DNA from: Gigantopelta aegis
Taxonomy: Eukaryota; Mollusca; Gastropoda; Neomphalida; Peltospiridae
Length of the DNA: 64,000 nt
Assembly (NCBI RefSeq): GCF_016097555.1
Contig: NC_054701.1
Location: forward strand, 30,677,707 to 30,741,706
Direction: 5' to 3'
In this document: positions 48,146-58,320 of the stretch, in pieces
Layout: each line of letters begins with the position of its first letter
Numbering within the stretch: the stretch's first letter is position 1
Translations under genes and position numbers: made by a program
Notes under the pieces: generated by a model
What the model was told of the DNA's origin: nothing
What the model saw: the letters and a program-made list of their open reading frames with translations, nothing else
Databases searched by the model: none

Positions 48146-48290
48146 CCTTTGCTGCTAATGGAAAAGCATAGCCCAAGGAGTGGAAGCGGGTTTCCCCGTC
48201 TCATCTATATAGTCCTTAACCACATTCTGACACCATATAACCGTAGATATAAAATGAGACACGTGCGTCGTTAACTGTACTTTTTCATCC
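47955..48290 (+). mobile_element. SINE copy interrupted by a TA microsatellite
   Basis: The head has GGATCGATCCCCGTCGGTG as in family B. The second half (AAGATCCTTTGCTGCTAATG, GACACCATATAACCGTAG, GTGCGTCGTTAA) matches family A. A TA run (48076-48138) has expanded within the ATATAAAAGATC stretch. It is another head-tail mix between families. Confidence 0.75.
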
Positions 48291-48399
48291 TTTCTTTCTC
48301 TCACCATAAAGAATATGTGTAGAAATAACCAAATAACCTTTAGCAGACATCTCTCGTCCATCTCAGTTTGCACATAGGACACCAAGACAACACTTTGAT

Positions 48400-49218
48400 T
48401 TATTCTGGTTTACCAACAGAGTAAATCTGTTTTGCTTTAACCTGTATAATTTGTTTACTTTTATTAATGAACATCCCAGTGAGAAAACCACCATACAAAC
48501 ACCCTGTATCCAGGCAGGTTGCGTGCGCATTATTCTGGAAGCCTCGTCTTGCATCGTGTCCGTAATACACGTGCTGAGGTCCTGGCCACAGGGTTGACCA
48601 GGCGACACCATGGTCTGGCTTATTACACGGAACTAGACCGTCTCCGTCAAAATAATCCTCCTCGATAATATTCCTAACATGCGCGAGAGTATTGGTGTGT
48701 TGCTGTTCTAGCAGTATTCCGGGAACCAGTCCAGCGTGCACGATGATGGCGTTCAGACTAGGAATGCTGATGGAATAAGGTAAAGATTCGATGAACTGCA
48801 CGTCCGAAGGATCCAGTGACAAAATCCAGTGATATTTGTCAGGTAGCTGATAACCATCATTCCATTTTATATTGGTTACCTCCCTCAGCGCTACTTCTTC
48901 GTGGTTTCCACAAACAACATGACATCCGAGTCCCTGGACGTGCTTCAAGACATTAGCACTGTGTGGGCCGTTGTTAATAAGATCACCAACACATACTATT
49001 ACGATGTTAGGTTCAACATCGGTGGCTCTGTGGATTAATTCACAGAGTTCGTCATAGCAGCCATGAATATCTCCTATAACAAAAACAGCTTTCCCCTCAA
49101 CGACTTCTGGGCCCAACGTAACATGCAATGTTGGCGGAAGCGGAAGTCCATATTTTCGGGTGTGTTGTACAGACTTCTGTGGCATAAATGAAGCCAAAAA
49201 AGCTACAATTGCCGTCAT
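48400..49218 (-). CDS. ApaH-like metallophosphatase, paralogue 1
   Basis: The 272-residue frame is a calcineurin-type phosphoesterase of the ApaH-like (ALPH) group, related to bacterial diadenosine-tetraphosphate hydrolase. The metal-binding motifs are all present: GDIHG (49-53), GDLINNG (78-84), GNHEE (104-108), VHAGL (160-164) and GHDARRG (220-226). The GDL-x-N-x-GP form of motif 2 and the GHDA end are typical of this eukaryotic group. Trypanosome ALPH1 acts as an mRNA decapping enzyme; the substrate of this protein is unknown. The N terminus has a short hydrophobic stretch (AIVAFLASF). The coding region is one exon. An acceptor (TTTTTTCAG, exon start 49406) lies 188 nt upstream of the ATG, so the 5' UTR is spliced. 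AATAAA overlaps the stop (48399-48404). An upstream ATG at 49381 opens a 94-codon frame overlapping the true start. Confidence 0.88.
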   Translation of the reverse strand: MTAIVAFLASFMPQKSVQHTRKYGLPLPPTLHVTLGPEVVEGKAVFVIGDIHGCYDELCELIHRATDVEPNIVIVCVGDLINNGPHSANVLKHVQGLGCHVVCGNHEEVALREVTNIKWNDGYQLPDKYHWILSLDPSDVQFIESLPYSISIPSLNAIIVHAGLVPGILLEQQHTNTLAHVRNIIEEDYFDGDGLVPCNKPDHGVAWSTLWPGPQHVYYGHDARRGFQNNAHATCLDTGCLYGGFLTGMFINKSKQIIQVKAKQIYSVGKPE

Positions 49219-49406
49219 TGTTCTTCCGTTTTTCGCAAGTTACAAACAAATCACATTCACAGTTCATATTAAAATACACGTGTTTGACTGGAGTGGAATG
49301 TGTATGAAAGTGGTCGTTTTGTTTTTCACAAACTGAAACATAAAAATGGCTGGTCCGTCTGTTGTAGATCACTTTGAACAAGATGCTTAAAATTTTCTTT
49401 TGTAAT

Positions 49407-50905
49407 CTGAAAAAAGAAGAAGCAGAAACAAGTATTATAAAACAAAAGCATAATAGATGGCATAGGAAAATATATCCTGGTTACTTTAGAGCAAATCTAA
49501 CGATAAAACAATTGTTTCCCAGGTGAAACATCTTGAATAAATAATACAAACTATAGTATTCTAAACTTAGGGACATTAAATCAGTCGTGGTATGTTCTGA
49601 CCGGTCTATTGGGATATCCATAAAAATACCTTTTACAATAAAAATAAGAAAACATGAGTATCAATCAGAACGGCAAAACCGTTATCCGTGATCAAAACAG
49701 TATCTCACAATGCAGAGTCAAACGGGCATTTGGTAAAATAGTGTTTGAAACCACGAATCTCTATCTAGTGCCTCGTCTTAGAACAGCCACTCCCGAGGCG
49801 ATCCTTTACTGGGAATTCATATTTCTTGGACTGCCACAAATAAGCCTGCCAGTCCCAAAATTAGTACAGGATAGAGGTCATTGGAATATACACAGCTGTG
49901 ATGACAAGAACTCGTGAATCACTATCGAAACAGTTATGATATCAGGTGTCCGCCACCACAGCTGTCAAGTCCGTCACTTCACCTACAATTGAAATTTCTG
50001 TTTTCATTCCTTTTAATTCAGAAAATAAAACTGTTTCTGATCAGTTGCAAAACATTTTTATTCTCAGTTTCTTTGAAGCTGATACAACTGTTTTTGATAA
50101 CTCGTGAACACAGAATAGAAAAAAGAAAACCCTAAAATGTTTACCGATGGGAATTAATTTAAATATTTACCATACCTCGGGTGGACAACCCCCCACTGAA
50201 AACTATAGGTGCAATCAAAATAGTATTTCAGTGTCAGCCATTTCATATTCCCAAACACAAACCGTTGATCATTAAAAATCTTCTAATTTAGCTTAATCAG
50301 AATACAGGTGCCTCGTTATAAGTCTTTATTGTTGTCCTAGCTTACTTAATCCATTCGTGCTACTAACCAGTTGCAAAGTTAGCATGTGAAAGTTCAAACA
50401 AAACTGAAAACTCGAAGGTGCCCAACGCCTCTTTTCCCCAGGTTTTCATGGCAACTAAAGCCACACCTGACTATAGTTACGTAACAAATAAATCAACCCC
50501 ACAGGAGGCTCATTTATAACAAAAACAAAAACAAAATTCAAACCAAAATATCAAACTTTAAAAGACAGTCTTGAATTTGTTGCCAATGCAACACGTTTCC
50601 AAATACATGTACTAGTATTTGTAACGACAAATATTACAGTAGCTCAAACGGGATTTTATCTTCTAATATTTTCCTACGTATGTATATATATATAGTCGTT
50701 AACGTCCTGTCAAGAAAAAACGATGTTACAACGACAGTTAAATCAAGACAGTCTCTTTATAAATGTAAAACGTGGGCACCTACCTTTGATTTGCATTAAT
50801 GAACAATAACATTAGTTCTACTGTCAGTAACCTTTTGAAAATACCTATAGAATACATGCATTCGTTGGAGAAGATTCGAAAAATGGGTGCATAACTTGGT
50901 GTAGG
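49407..50905. other. Intergenic, likely upstream region of phosphatase 1
   Basis: Donor-like sites on the minus strand near 50173 (CCCGAG|GTATGG) and 50782 (ATCAAAG|GTAGGT) could end a noncoding first exon of the phosphatase gene at 48400-49218, but neither can be confirmed. The repeat at 49654-49870 is described separately. Confidence 0.35.
49654..49917 (+). repeat. Dispersed repeat with conserved reading frame, copy 2
   Basis: An 87-codon frame starting MSINQNGKTVIRDQNSIS is alignable in both DNA and protein with the minus-strand segment at 13830-14110. Shared features in order are KTVI-x-DQ, IS, F-x-KIV and YLVP. The two frames diverge after about residue 50. It is not recognised as a known domain. 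Confidence 0.55.
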
Positions 50906-50907
50906 TC

Positions 50908-51095
50908 TCAGACAATTTTAAACTTGGTGTAGGTCTCGGACAATTTTAAACTTGGTGTAGGTCTCAGACAATTTTAAACTTGGTGTAGGTCTCAGACAAT
51001 TTTAAACTTGGTGTAGGTCTCGGACAATTTTAAACTTGGTGTAGGTCTCAGACAATTTTAAACTTGGTGTAGGTCTCAGACAATTTTAAACTTGC
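50908..51095. repeat. 28-bp minisatellite, about seven copies
   Basis: The unit AACTTGGTGTAGGTCTC(A/G)GA followed by CAATTTTA is repeated seven times with single-base A/G alternation at one site. It lies between the two phosphatase genes. Confidence 0.93.
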
Positions 51096-52050
51096 AAAAA
51101 CCATTTATGGGTTATGCAAAAACAAATTAATGTAACACATTTCGTTTTTATTTAACCAGTTATCACCATGTAAATGATGTTGTAAATTAATGCAACACTG
51201 AAAAATGGCTTGAATTAAGCGAACGGTGTGCGAACGAAACAATCGTTCTTGCAAGTTTAAAAGGCTTCAGCCTTGTCCAAGTATAACATCAGTGTTTCTA
51301 CCAGAAGTAAATTTTTGGGTATGGTGCTGTGGAATTGAATGCAACCACATCGTCAACAGGGGTTTTGGTGGCCTCCCCTAAAAAAGAAATGGGTTAAGTT
51401 TAGGGTTAGGGTTAAGAAAATCACACTGTAACGATAAGAGTAATTAATTTTGACACCATCATTACGCCTAGATACACCATCATTACGTCTGTCATCAGTC
51501 GATAACACTGATGTTTTGTCATGGATTAAACAAATGTTCTCCACCCACACTCACAAAAATAAATTAACGAACAAGAACAAAGGAACGTCAACAATAACCC
51601 CACCAAAAATGGTGGTAAAGAAATGAAATATTAAAATTGTGGTATATATTATTTGGTACATATTCCGCCGTTCATTGACAAAACTGGATAACTTACATTT
51701 TACTTGTTTTGAGATAATTAACTTTTCACTGACTGGTTCGGTTTTGACAATGGCAAAAGAAGTAAACTACAGTTCAGTTTACAATAATTAATTAAAAAGT
51801 AACCTGTAAGTTGTAAAATTACACAATGTAAATTTTGACAAAGAAGTGATTTACTAGGTTTTGCCAAAGGCAACGACAAAGTTGAACTATCACTAATATT
51901 TCAACAATCAAGGACTAATTAATTTGAAAAACAATAAAATAAAAAATAACATGAGTAAAACGCAAAAACTGGGTTATTCGGTCGCCGCCAACACGGGAAA
52001 ATAAACACGGTAATATGTCTCTAAACGAAACAAAAACAAAACAAGAACCA
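51096..52050. other. Spacer between the two phosphatase genes
   Basis: AT-rich, with no repeat or exon recognised. AATAAA on the minus strand at 52051-52056 is about 30 nt past the stop of phosphatase 2 and is a credible poly(A) signal. Confidence 0.5.
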
Positions 52051-52085
52051 TTTATTTTGATCCACATACTGACGAAAGCTGTACT

Positions 52086-52913
52086 TCACGGCATTTTACT
52101 CGTCCACTGTCCTGGTACCACCACGTACGCATCATGGGCCTTGATCTGTATCATCTCTTGGTTCTTGTTGATGAACATCCCCGTCAACAGTTTCCCATAC
52201 AGGCACCCCGTGTCCAGCCCAGTGGCAAATGTGTATTTCTGGAGGCCCCTGCGGGCATCGTGTCCGAAATACACGTGCTCTGGCCCGCGCCACGTGGTCG
52301 CCCAGGAAACCCCTTCGTTGCTGTCTTCCGATGGAATCATCTTCGGTCCGAAAAACGTGTCTTGGGTGATGACGTTCCGCATGTGCGTCACGTGCGTCAA
52401 ATCCTGCTCGTGCAGCGGAACCCCCGGGACGAGCCCCGCGTGGACGACGATCGTCTTCAGACTGGGAATCTCGATGGAATACGGCAGCTCGGCGAGGTAC
52501 TCGACGTCACTGTCGGTGAAACACGTCACCCAGTGGTAGCTCGCGGGGAGCTGGCGACTCGGATTGGTCCGGTAGTCGAGACACTGCCTCAGAACGGCGT
52601 CGTCGTGGTTGCCACGCACGGCGTAGTGGTCCAGACTGCGGACGAAATCCAGCACGGCTTTGTTGAAGGGTCCCTTGTTGACGAGGTCACCGACGAACAC
52701 GAAAAGTGTGTTGTCGTGTATCTCCTGCGCCTTTTCGGCCAGGTCCATCAGTTCGTCAACACACCCGTGCACGTCGCCCACGACGAAGACGGGCCTGTCG
52801 CGCACGTCGTCGCTCGTCAGCACCAGGTGGCATACACTGGGGATAGGCACAAGGTGTTTGCTGGGTCTCCTGCCGCGGAATAGCGAAACGAGGTAAAACA
52901 TGAACCCCGCCAT
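52086..52913 (-). CDS. ApaH-like metallophosphatase, paralogue 2
   Basis: A 275-residue paralogue of the gene at 48400-49218, in the same orientation and 2.9 kb upstream of it. The motifs are GDVHG (46-50), GDLVNKG (75-81), GNHDD (101-105, Asp where paralogue 1 has Glu), VHAGL (157-161) and GHDARRG (217-223). Between motifs the two proteins share long stretches, such as LPYSI-IPSL and LDTGCLYG-LTGMFI. The N terminus is hydrophobic then basic (FMFYLVSLFRGRRPSK), which could anchor it. The coding region is one exon whose acceptor (TATATTTCAG, exon start 52924) lies 11 nt before the ATG. Codons are strongly biased to G or C in third position, unlike paralogue 1 and the flanking DNA, which may reflect high expression, gene conversion or a different origin. 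A long plus-strand frame across it is an antisense shadow of this bias. Confidence 0.9.
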   Translation of the reverse strand: MAGFMFYLVSLFRGRRPSKHLVPIPSVCHLVLTSDDVRDRPVFVVGDVHGCVDELMDLAEKAQEIHDNTLFVFVGDLVNKGPFNKAVLDFVRSLDHYAVRGNHDDAVLRQCLDYRTNPSRQLPASYHWVTCFTDSDVEYLAELPYSIEIPSLKTIVVHAGLVPGVPLHEQDLTHVTHMRNVITQDTFFGPKMIPSEDSNEGVSWATTWRGPEHVYFGHDARRGLQKYTFATGLDTGCLYGKLLTGMFINKNQEMIQIKAHDAYVVVPGQWTSKMP

Positions 52914-53366
52914 TGGTTATGAACCTGAAATATAAATATAAAGCAAAAGACGTACCAGAAACATTTACTTTGATTATTCTAACAGCTCAACCATGAAAAG
53001 GTATACATAATTAGTGTTTTCCCTAGCTTGTTTAGCATGATGCGGCACCATGCCTCGTTAGTCTAGCGCTATGCTTCCCTGAGATTAAACAAACCCTTTT
53101 CAATAATTAATTCTACAATTATTTTTAAAAACATTAATAAAATGTATTATTAATAAAAAATGCCTGTTATATATTTTACCATTCAGTTATTAAAGAAAAC
53201 ATATTAATTACATTTATTCTTATTTCAATAATAATAAATAATAATAAATTTCTTTAATGAAAATGAAAGCGCTCTAAAAATGGCGTGAAAATGTCCCAAA
53301 AGTGTTTAATCTACAATGCCCTGCCGAATTTGAAGGCAAAAAACTAATAATGTATGTATGTATATA

Positions 53367-53407
<41 letters not shown>

Positions 53408-54703
53408 GAACTGATGCAATTTTCACCTATTGGAACAATTTTCCATCAGTTCAACTCAATAATCTTATCATCTGTGTTCGTAGCCGCGCGGTGCTTGCAA
53501 AAGAAGTGAAACTACAAGCCGTTAGGTGAGGAATCAGAAGTTATTTTCAGATTGGTTTATTGGTCGACATGCCGTAAAGTTTTCCACAGATATTAAAAAC
53601 ACCGCCTGACTGCGAACAAAAACAGGTATTACTGCATAGAAATCAACTGACTGAAGTACATGTATTAGCATAGGTAATTTATACTGGTGTATGTGCATGC
53701 ATGCGTGCATGTATGCCATTTATATTCTAAGAAATTTCAATGTATTCTTGTATCCTGTACAGAAGGGATGTCTAAGTAACCAGAATCAGAGAAATCATGG
53801 TTGTTCAAAGGCGCGCGCGCGCGTGTGTGAGTTGGGGGTTGGGGTGGGGGGTCCTAGAAATACGGCATCAAAGTTTTTGCCAAAGGATACCGAGGGTAAA
53901 ATTACGTAGTATAAATACCTTTGTCAATTAATGGATAAATAGCCTGAGTGACACCGTAATTTCAGATAGATTTTAATATAAAACTGCTGTTCAGATTGTC
54001 AAGTGTATGAAATACAGAGTCAAATTCCAGATGACCGAACTTTTGATTTGTTTTATCTTTAATATGTAGCCTCAAATTATTTTCTCACGTAAGTCTGGTC
54101 ATAAGTGAGTGGGTGGACTGTACGTACAAAGAGAATACAACTACAAACATACTAGGAGGATTAAATACGTTCCTAAAAATGTACCAGTGCTATGGAAATA
54201 AGGTCCGTTTATTTCAATCAACTTTATCTCCTATTTTTGATTGTTTTAATGTGCACTCCACCCAAGCAAACCTAATAATAAACTGGTGTGTGTGTGTGCG
54301 TGGTGCATGCGTGTGGGGGATGGGATGGGTTGGGTTGGGGGTGTAACAAGACGTTAAATAATTTTGGGAGGATCGGTCTTTGCGTTATAATAATGTTCCA
54401 GGTGGGGGCACAGGTACCCTCAAACAGACCCCCCCCCCCCCCCCGAGTACTAATACTATTGTTACACACACACACACAACATAACTATAGCACCATCAGC
54501 GTAGTTGGTTGGGGGGGGGGGGGGGTACGTGTGTGTGTGTGTGGGGGGGGGTTTAAAAAATTGTCAGTTTGACGACGACCCTTTTTGAAACGACGCAGTG
54601 TCCAGTATTCCATGTTTTAGAGTTTCATTCAGATTTAGCGCAAATTCATTTTGAAAATAGTCTTCTAATCTATGACATCACGGGTATAAATACATATACT
54701 TAC

Positions 54704-54850
54704 CTCTAAGTAACAGTCTCTCTAAAATTTACGTCTTGTTTTGACCGGCGACGGTCCTGAGTTGTGTTCCTGCGCGTAATGTTTCCGAAACGCGTCTCAA
54801 CAGACAAGACGGACAGGCAGCAGTGTCGAACAAATCAGACAGGTTTTTTG
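54704..54850 (-). other. Candidate noncoding first exon of phosphatase 2
   Basis: On the minus strand a GC-richer patch with several CpGs ends at a perfect donor, TTAGAG|GTAAGTAT (exon end 54704). It would splice to the acceptor at 52924. The 5' limit is not determined. The interval 52925-54703 between them shows a GT microsatellite (53368-53403), C and G runs (54430-54444, 54511-54525) and no exon. Confidence 0.45.
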
Positions 54851-55529
54851 CTCTTATATAGTCATATAATAAATCTGTTCGTCCATTATACTATAAACAA
54901 TACATAAAAGCTAGTATGTACTGACCAGTGTTAAACTGACGGTGTTGTTCATAAAAATGAAATGTCCACTTACGTAGAAATTTAATCCGGAAGTACAACG
55001 TCTGATCAAAAACCCGGAACAGGCATGGCGTGACGGACTGTGTGAAATGCGGATATGAAAAGTTAACTTCTGTATAGCGTATTACTGCTGTACTGAAATT
55101 TATACCAGATAGTTCAAGCTATGTCCTAGTTGAATTAAATTACCACAGAAAAAAAAATAGGTGATGTAACAATTATAAAATAGTAGGCTAGGCAAACATG
55201 TCCAACCAGTAAGTGCTGAACTATCACGTATACATGGGGCTGCTTGGGGGTATTGTTGGAAGATAGTGGTATTTTGTGCCTAGGCTTATATGCAAAAGCA
55301 TTTGAGACAGGAAATTGGTGATTGTCAAAGTGAATATTATTATTATTATTATTTTTTTTTTTTTAAATCCCTCAGATCCCTCAGATTGTATTGTATAGGC
55401 GTCTGTAGCGGAGGGGGCGCGGAGGCGTACAAAAATCCAACATAGGTCGACCAAAAAAATTGTCAGTTAGCCACGCTCATGCCAGAGCAACACCTCATGT
55501 TGCTGTTATACAAGTGACAGTATACCACT

Positions 55530-55660
55530 TACACAGTTGATATACCAGTCGTGGTGCACTGGCTGGAAGGAGAACCAACCCAATGGGCCACCGACGGGGA
55601 TCGATCTTAAACCGAACGCGCATCAGGTGAACGCTTTACCACTGGGCTACGTCTCACCCA

Positions 55661-55697
<37 letters not shown>

Positions 55698-55865
55698 ACA
55701 TCACCTCTCTACTACCACCACCATTACTACTTCTATTACTATTGAAACATAATATATTAACATTACCACTACTACTACTACTACTACTATTAAAATATAA
55801 TATATTAACACTACTATTACAGTTTACTACTACTACTACTACTACTACTACTACAACTACTCATA
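55530..55865. repeat. SINE family B head (minus) and CTA/ATT triplet repeats
   Basis: 55536-55657 is the head half of a family B SINE on the minus strand, ending at GTGAGACGTAGCCCAGTGGT. It is followed by CTA triplet runs (55658-55692, 55768-55790, 55829-55858) with interspersed CACCACCA. Confidence 0.75.
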
Positions 55866-56635
55866 TTGTAATATATAGCAGAGATTAAGTACAAAAAGAA
55901 CAAGAACAACATCGTTAACAAAATAAAACTTTATAGAAATGTTTGAAAAGAAAAAAAAACCCAACATTTTTATAAAACAAAACCATTTTGCACACAGATT
56001 GCATATTTTACAAGTTAATTTATTTTGTTTCAGCATATTTTTAAGCTGTAAAATTAAGCAAAATGAACATTTGTATTAACAATAAAAGCAGAATTCAAAA
56101 AATGAGGTGAGTGATTAATTGCTCTACTAACTAAGCTTACAGTGAGCCATTTAAGATATTTCCATATTAATACTGATACCATATCAATTCACTGGCTAAT
56201 GGGCGCCAGCAATATTCTCCTTGGACTAGCCTCAGGAGAGTGCTGAGGAACGAGAATGATAGTTCACTCATAAAAACGGCGGTCTGTAAAACGCCTATTA
56301 GACATTTTAACATGCAAATTAATTCATGACACGAATCTATTATCTGGACATTGAGCATATTAAGCTGTCTAAGCCACTACTTAATATACAGTCAATATAC
56401 ATTAATATTTTGTATTAATCTTATTAATAATCATTCGTAATAAAACTATACCATATATTAATAGTAAAATGAGTCAAGTTGCAATTGATCACCTTACATG
56501 TATATATTATTTAAAAAAATAAAAATTACGAATTCTTCAATTTTTGTAAAGAATTGCATGCCTATATCATCGCAATAGTAAATAGACATGCAAAGTAAGA
56601 ACGGTATTTGAAGGGGTGGAGGTGGGTGGAATAAT
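55866..56635. other. No gene recognised
   Basis: AT-rich intergenic DNA left of the P450 gene. No exon, SINE or inverted repeat could be supported. Confidence 0.5.
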
Positions 56636-57000
56636 CTCTTATGGGGCGGGCTAAAGCCAGATTTGTTATAGTTACACTAAGCACGGGTGGCCTCCTTCAA
56701 AAATACCACCACCGTGTAAATAGCCAGCCCTCATTTGCCGAGACATATACGCCCGCCGTATATCTATCTATCTATGTATCTGTATCTATATCTATATCTA
56801 TATATATATATAAAACCATTTGTATGTTAAGTGACAAAGATGACGGTGTCCATTGCCCCTTGTATTCAAAGAATTCATCTTTGTACGCAATATTTAGCAC
56901 GATGTGTGTATGGTAGTCTGCTGGACCCGAGCGGAAAAGATCCTTGCTAAATGCAGCATGGGGTAAGTATAATGGAGGCAGTCGGCAGAGCGGTCACAAC
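56636..57000. repeat. Unnamed dispersed repeat, copy 2 (copy 1 at 3938-4262)
   Basis: It matches copy 1 through ATAGCCAGCCCTCA, GTGACA-AGATGAC, GCAATATTTAGCA, GTCTGCTGGACC and AAAGATCCTTGCTAA, with a CTATATC/TA microsatellite (56757-56812) inserted. Both copies run in the same direction. Confidence 0.7.
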
Positions 57001-57137
57001 GATCGATAATTGTTATAAAGGCCTTGCATATTATATAATAGATGGAGAAGGATAGAAAACCTACAAGTTGCTACAACCAAAAACATCCTGATTCCTACGT
57101 CCTGGCGACGTGTTACAGAAACACTAACAATATTATA

Positions 57138-57341
57138 TGTATAATTACATACTCAGCTATATGGTACGGGCGAGTATAGTTTAGTAACGAATGTACATTC
57201 ACCTGAGCAATATTTTTGGAAATAATGACATTTAATCAGACCCGTATGTAGGATATTTCGAGGTATGGGGTACAGATGTTTGGTCCCAGAAAATGAATCT
57301 TTTTCTATCGACGACTGATAACTTGATATCTACAGAAATTT
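57138..57341. repeat. ~200-bp duplication shared with P450 intron (60139-60341)
   Basis: From ATAATTACATAC through GGTACGGGCGAGTATAGTTT, GTTTGGTCCCAGAAAATGAA to CTACAGAAA, the two segments are about 90% alike and in the same orientation. One lies 1 kb past the P450 stop, the other inside a P450 intron next to the acceptor of its third visible exon. The homology ends near that acceptor. Confidence 0.85.
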
Positions 57342-57646
57342 GTTTTGTTTAACGACACCTCTAGAGCACATTGATTTGTTAATCTTCGGCTATTGGATGT
57401 CAAACATTTGGTAATTTTGACATATAGTCTTAGAGAGGAAACCAGCTACATTTTTTTCCATTAGTAGCAAGGGATCTGTTATATGCATCATCCCACAGAC
57501 ATGATAGCACATACCACGGCATTTGATATACCAGTTGTTGTGCACTGGCTGGAATGAGACAGCCCAATGGGTCCACCGATGGGGATCGATCCTAGACCGA
57601 TAGCGCATCAGGCGAGCATTTTACCACTGGGCTACGTCCCGCCCCC
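57342..57646 (-). mobile_element. SINE family B, full length
   Basis: On the minus strand it runs from GGGGCGGGACGTAGCCCAGTGG with box B GGATCGATCC to the tail GGTGTCGTTAAACAAAACAA. It abuts the end of the ~200-bp duplication and is absent from the partner copy at 60341, so it inserted after the duplication or at its edge. Confidence 0.85.
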
Positions 57647-58320
57647 TAACAATATAATGTTTATAATCTGTTTATGTAGAAGACTTCTCTTTGACTTTAA
57701 TCATTGGGTGGGGTGGGGTGGGGTGGGTGAATTGGTGCCTGTTTTTGTTGGATGTCCTGGCAATATAACCATGTACATTTTTGTACTATGAAAACAAACC
57801 AGTGAATCGTCCAACAAAGTCGGAATGTACATAGACGCACACCCCCATCTCCACCTACATTCTAACCTTCCTGGATCGACACTGATAACAAAGGAAATTA
57901 GAACAGCTGCACAACATAATAATTAATATGCACAGTACCGGTACCAGTCGAGTTTTACACCACGTTAAATACACAATATATGTGTTGAAATGTAAAAAGG
58001 TGCCATTTTCAGTTTCAAAGTGCCATTTTTGTCTATATATTGAACAGATCAATAGCTGCATTATGAATATATAATATTCAGTTATACAATTTGTTATGGA
58101 TAAAATCATCTGCAAGTCAGTCATAAAATGTATTCAAAGTTTATAGGCGTATTTACATACAAAAATCAATTTCAAGTTTCATCAATAAAATCTGATTAAG
58201 TCATCATTGAAGTAGTGCATATTGATTGTTATCGAATTTGGTATATTGTCACTTCTGTGACATAGTCTGTAATTGCATGACGTAACTTCTTTAGTGCAGT
58301 CAGTATGTACTGCTGTTATG

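Noticed and set aside
52134-52883. 249-codon plus-strand frame across phosphatase 2
   Set aside because: It is antisense to a gene with clear catalytic motifs and arises from that gene's G/C-ending codons; it shows no motifs of its own.
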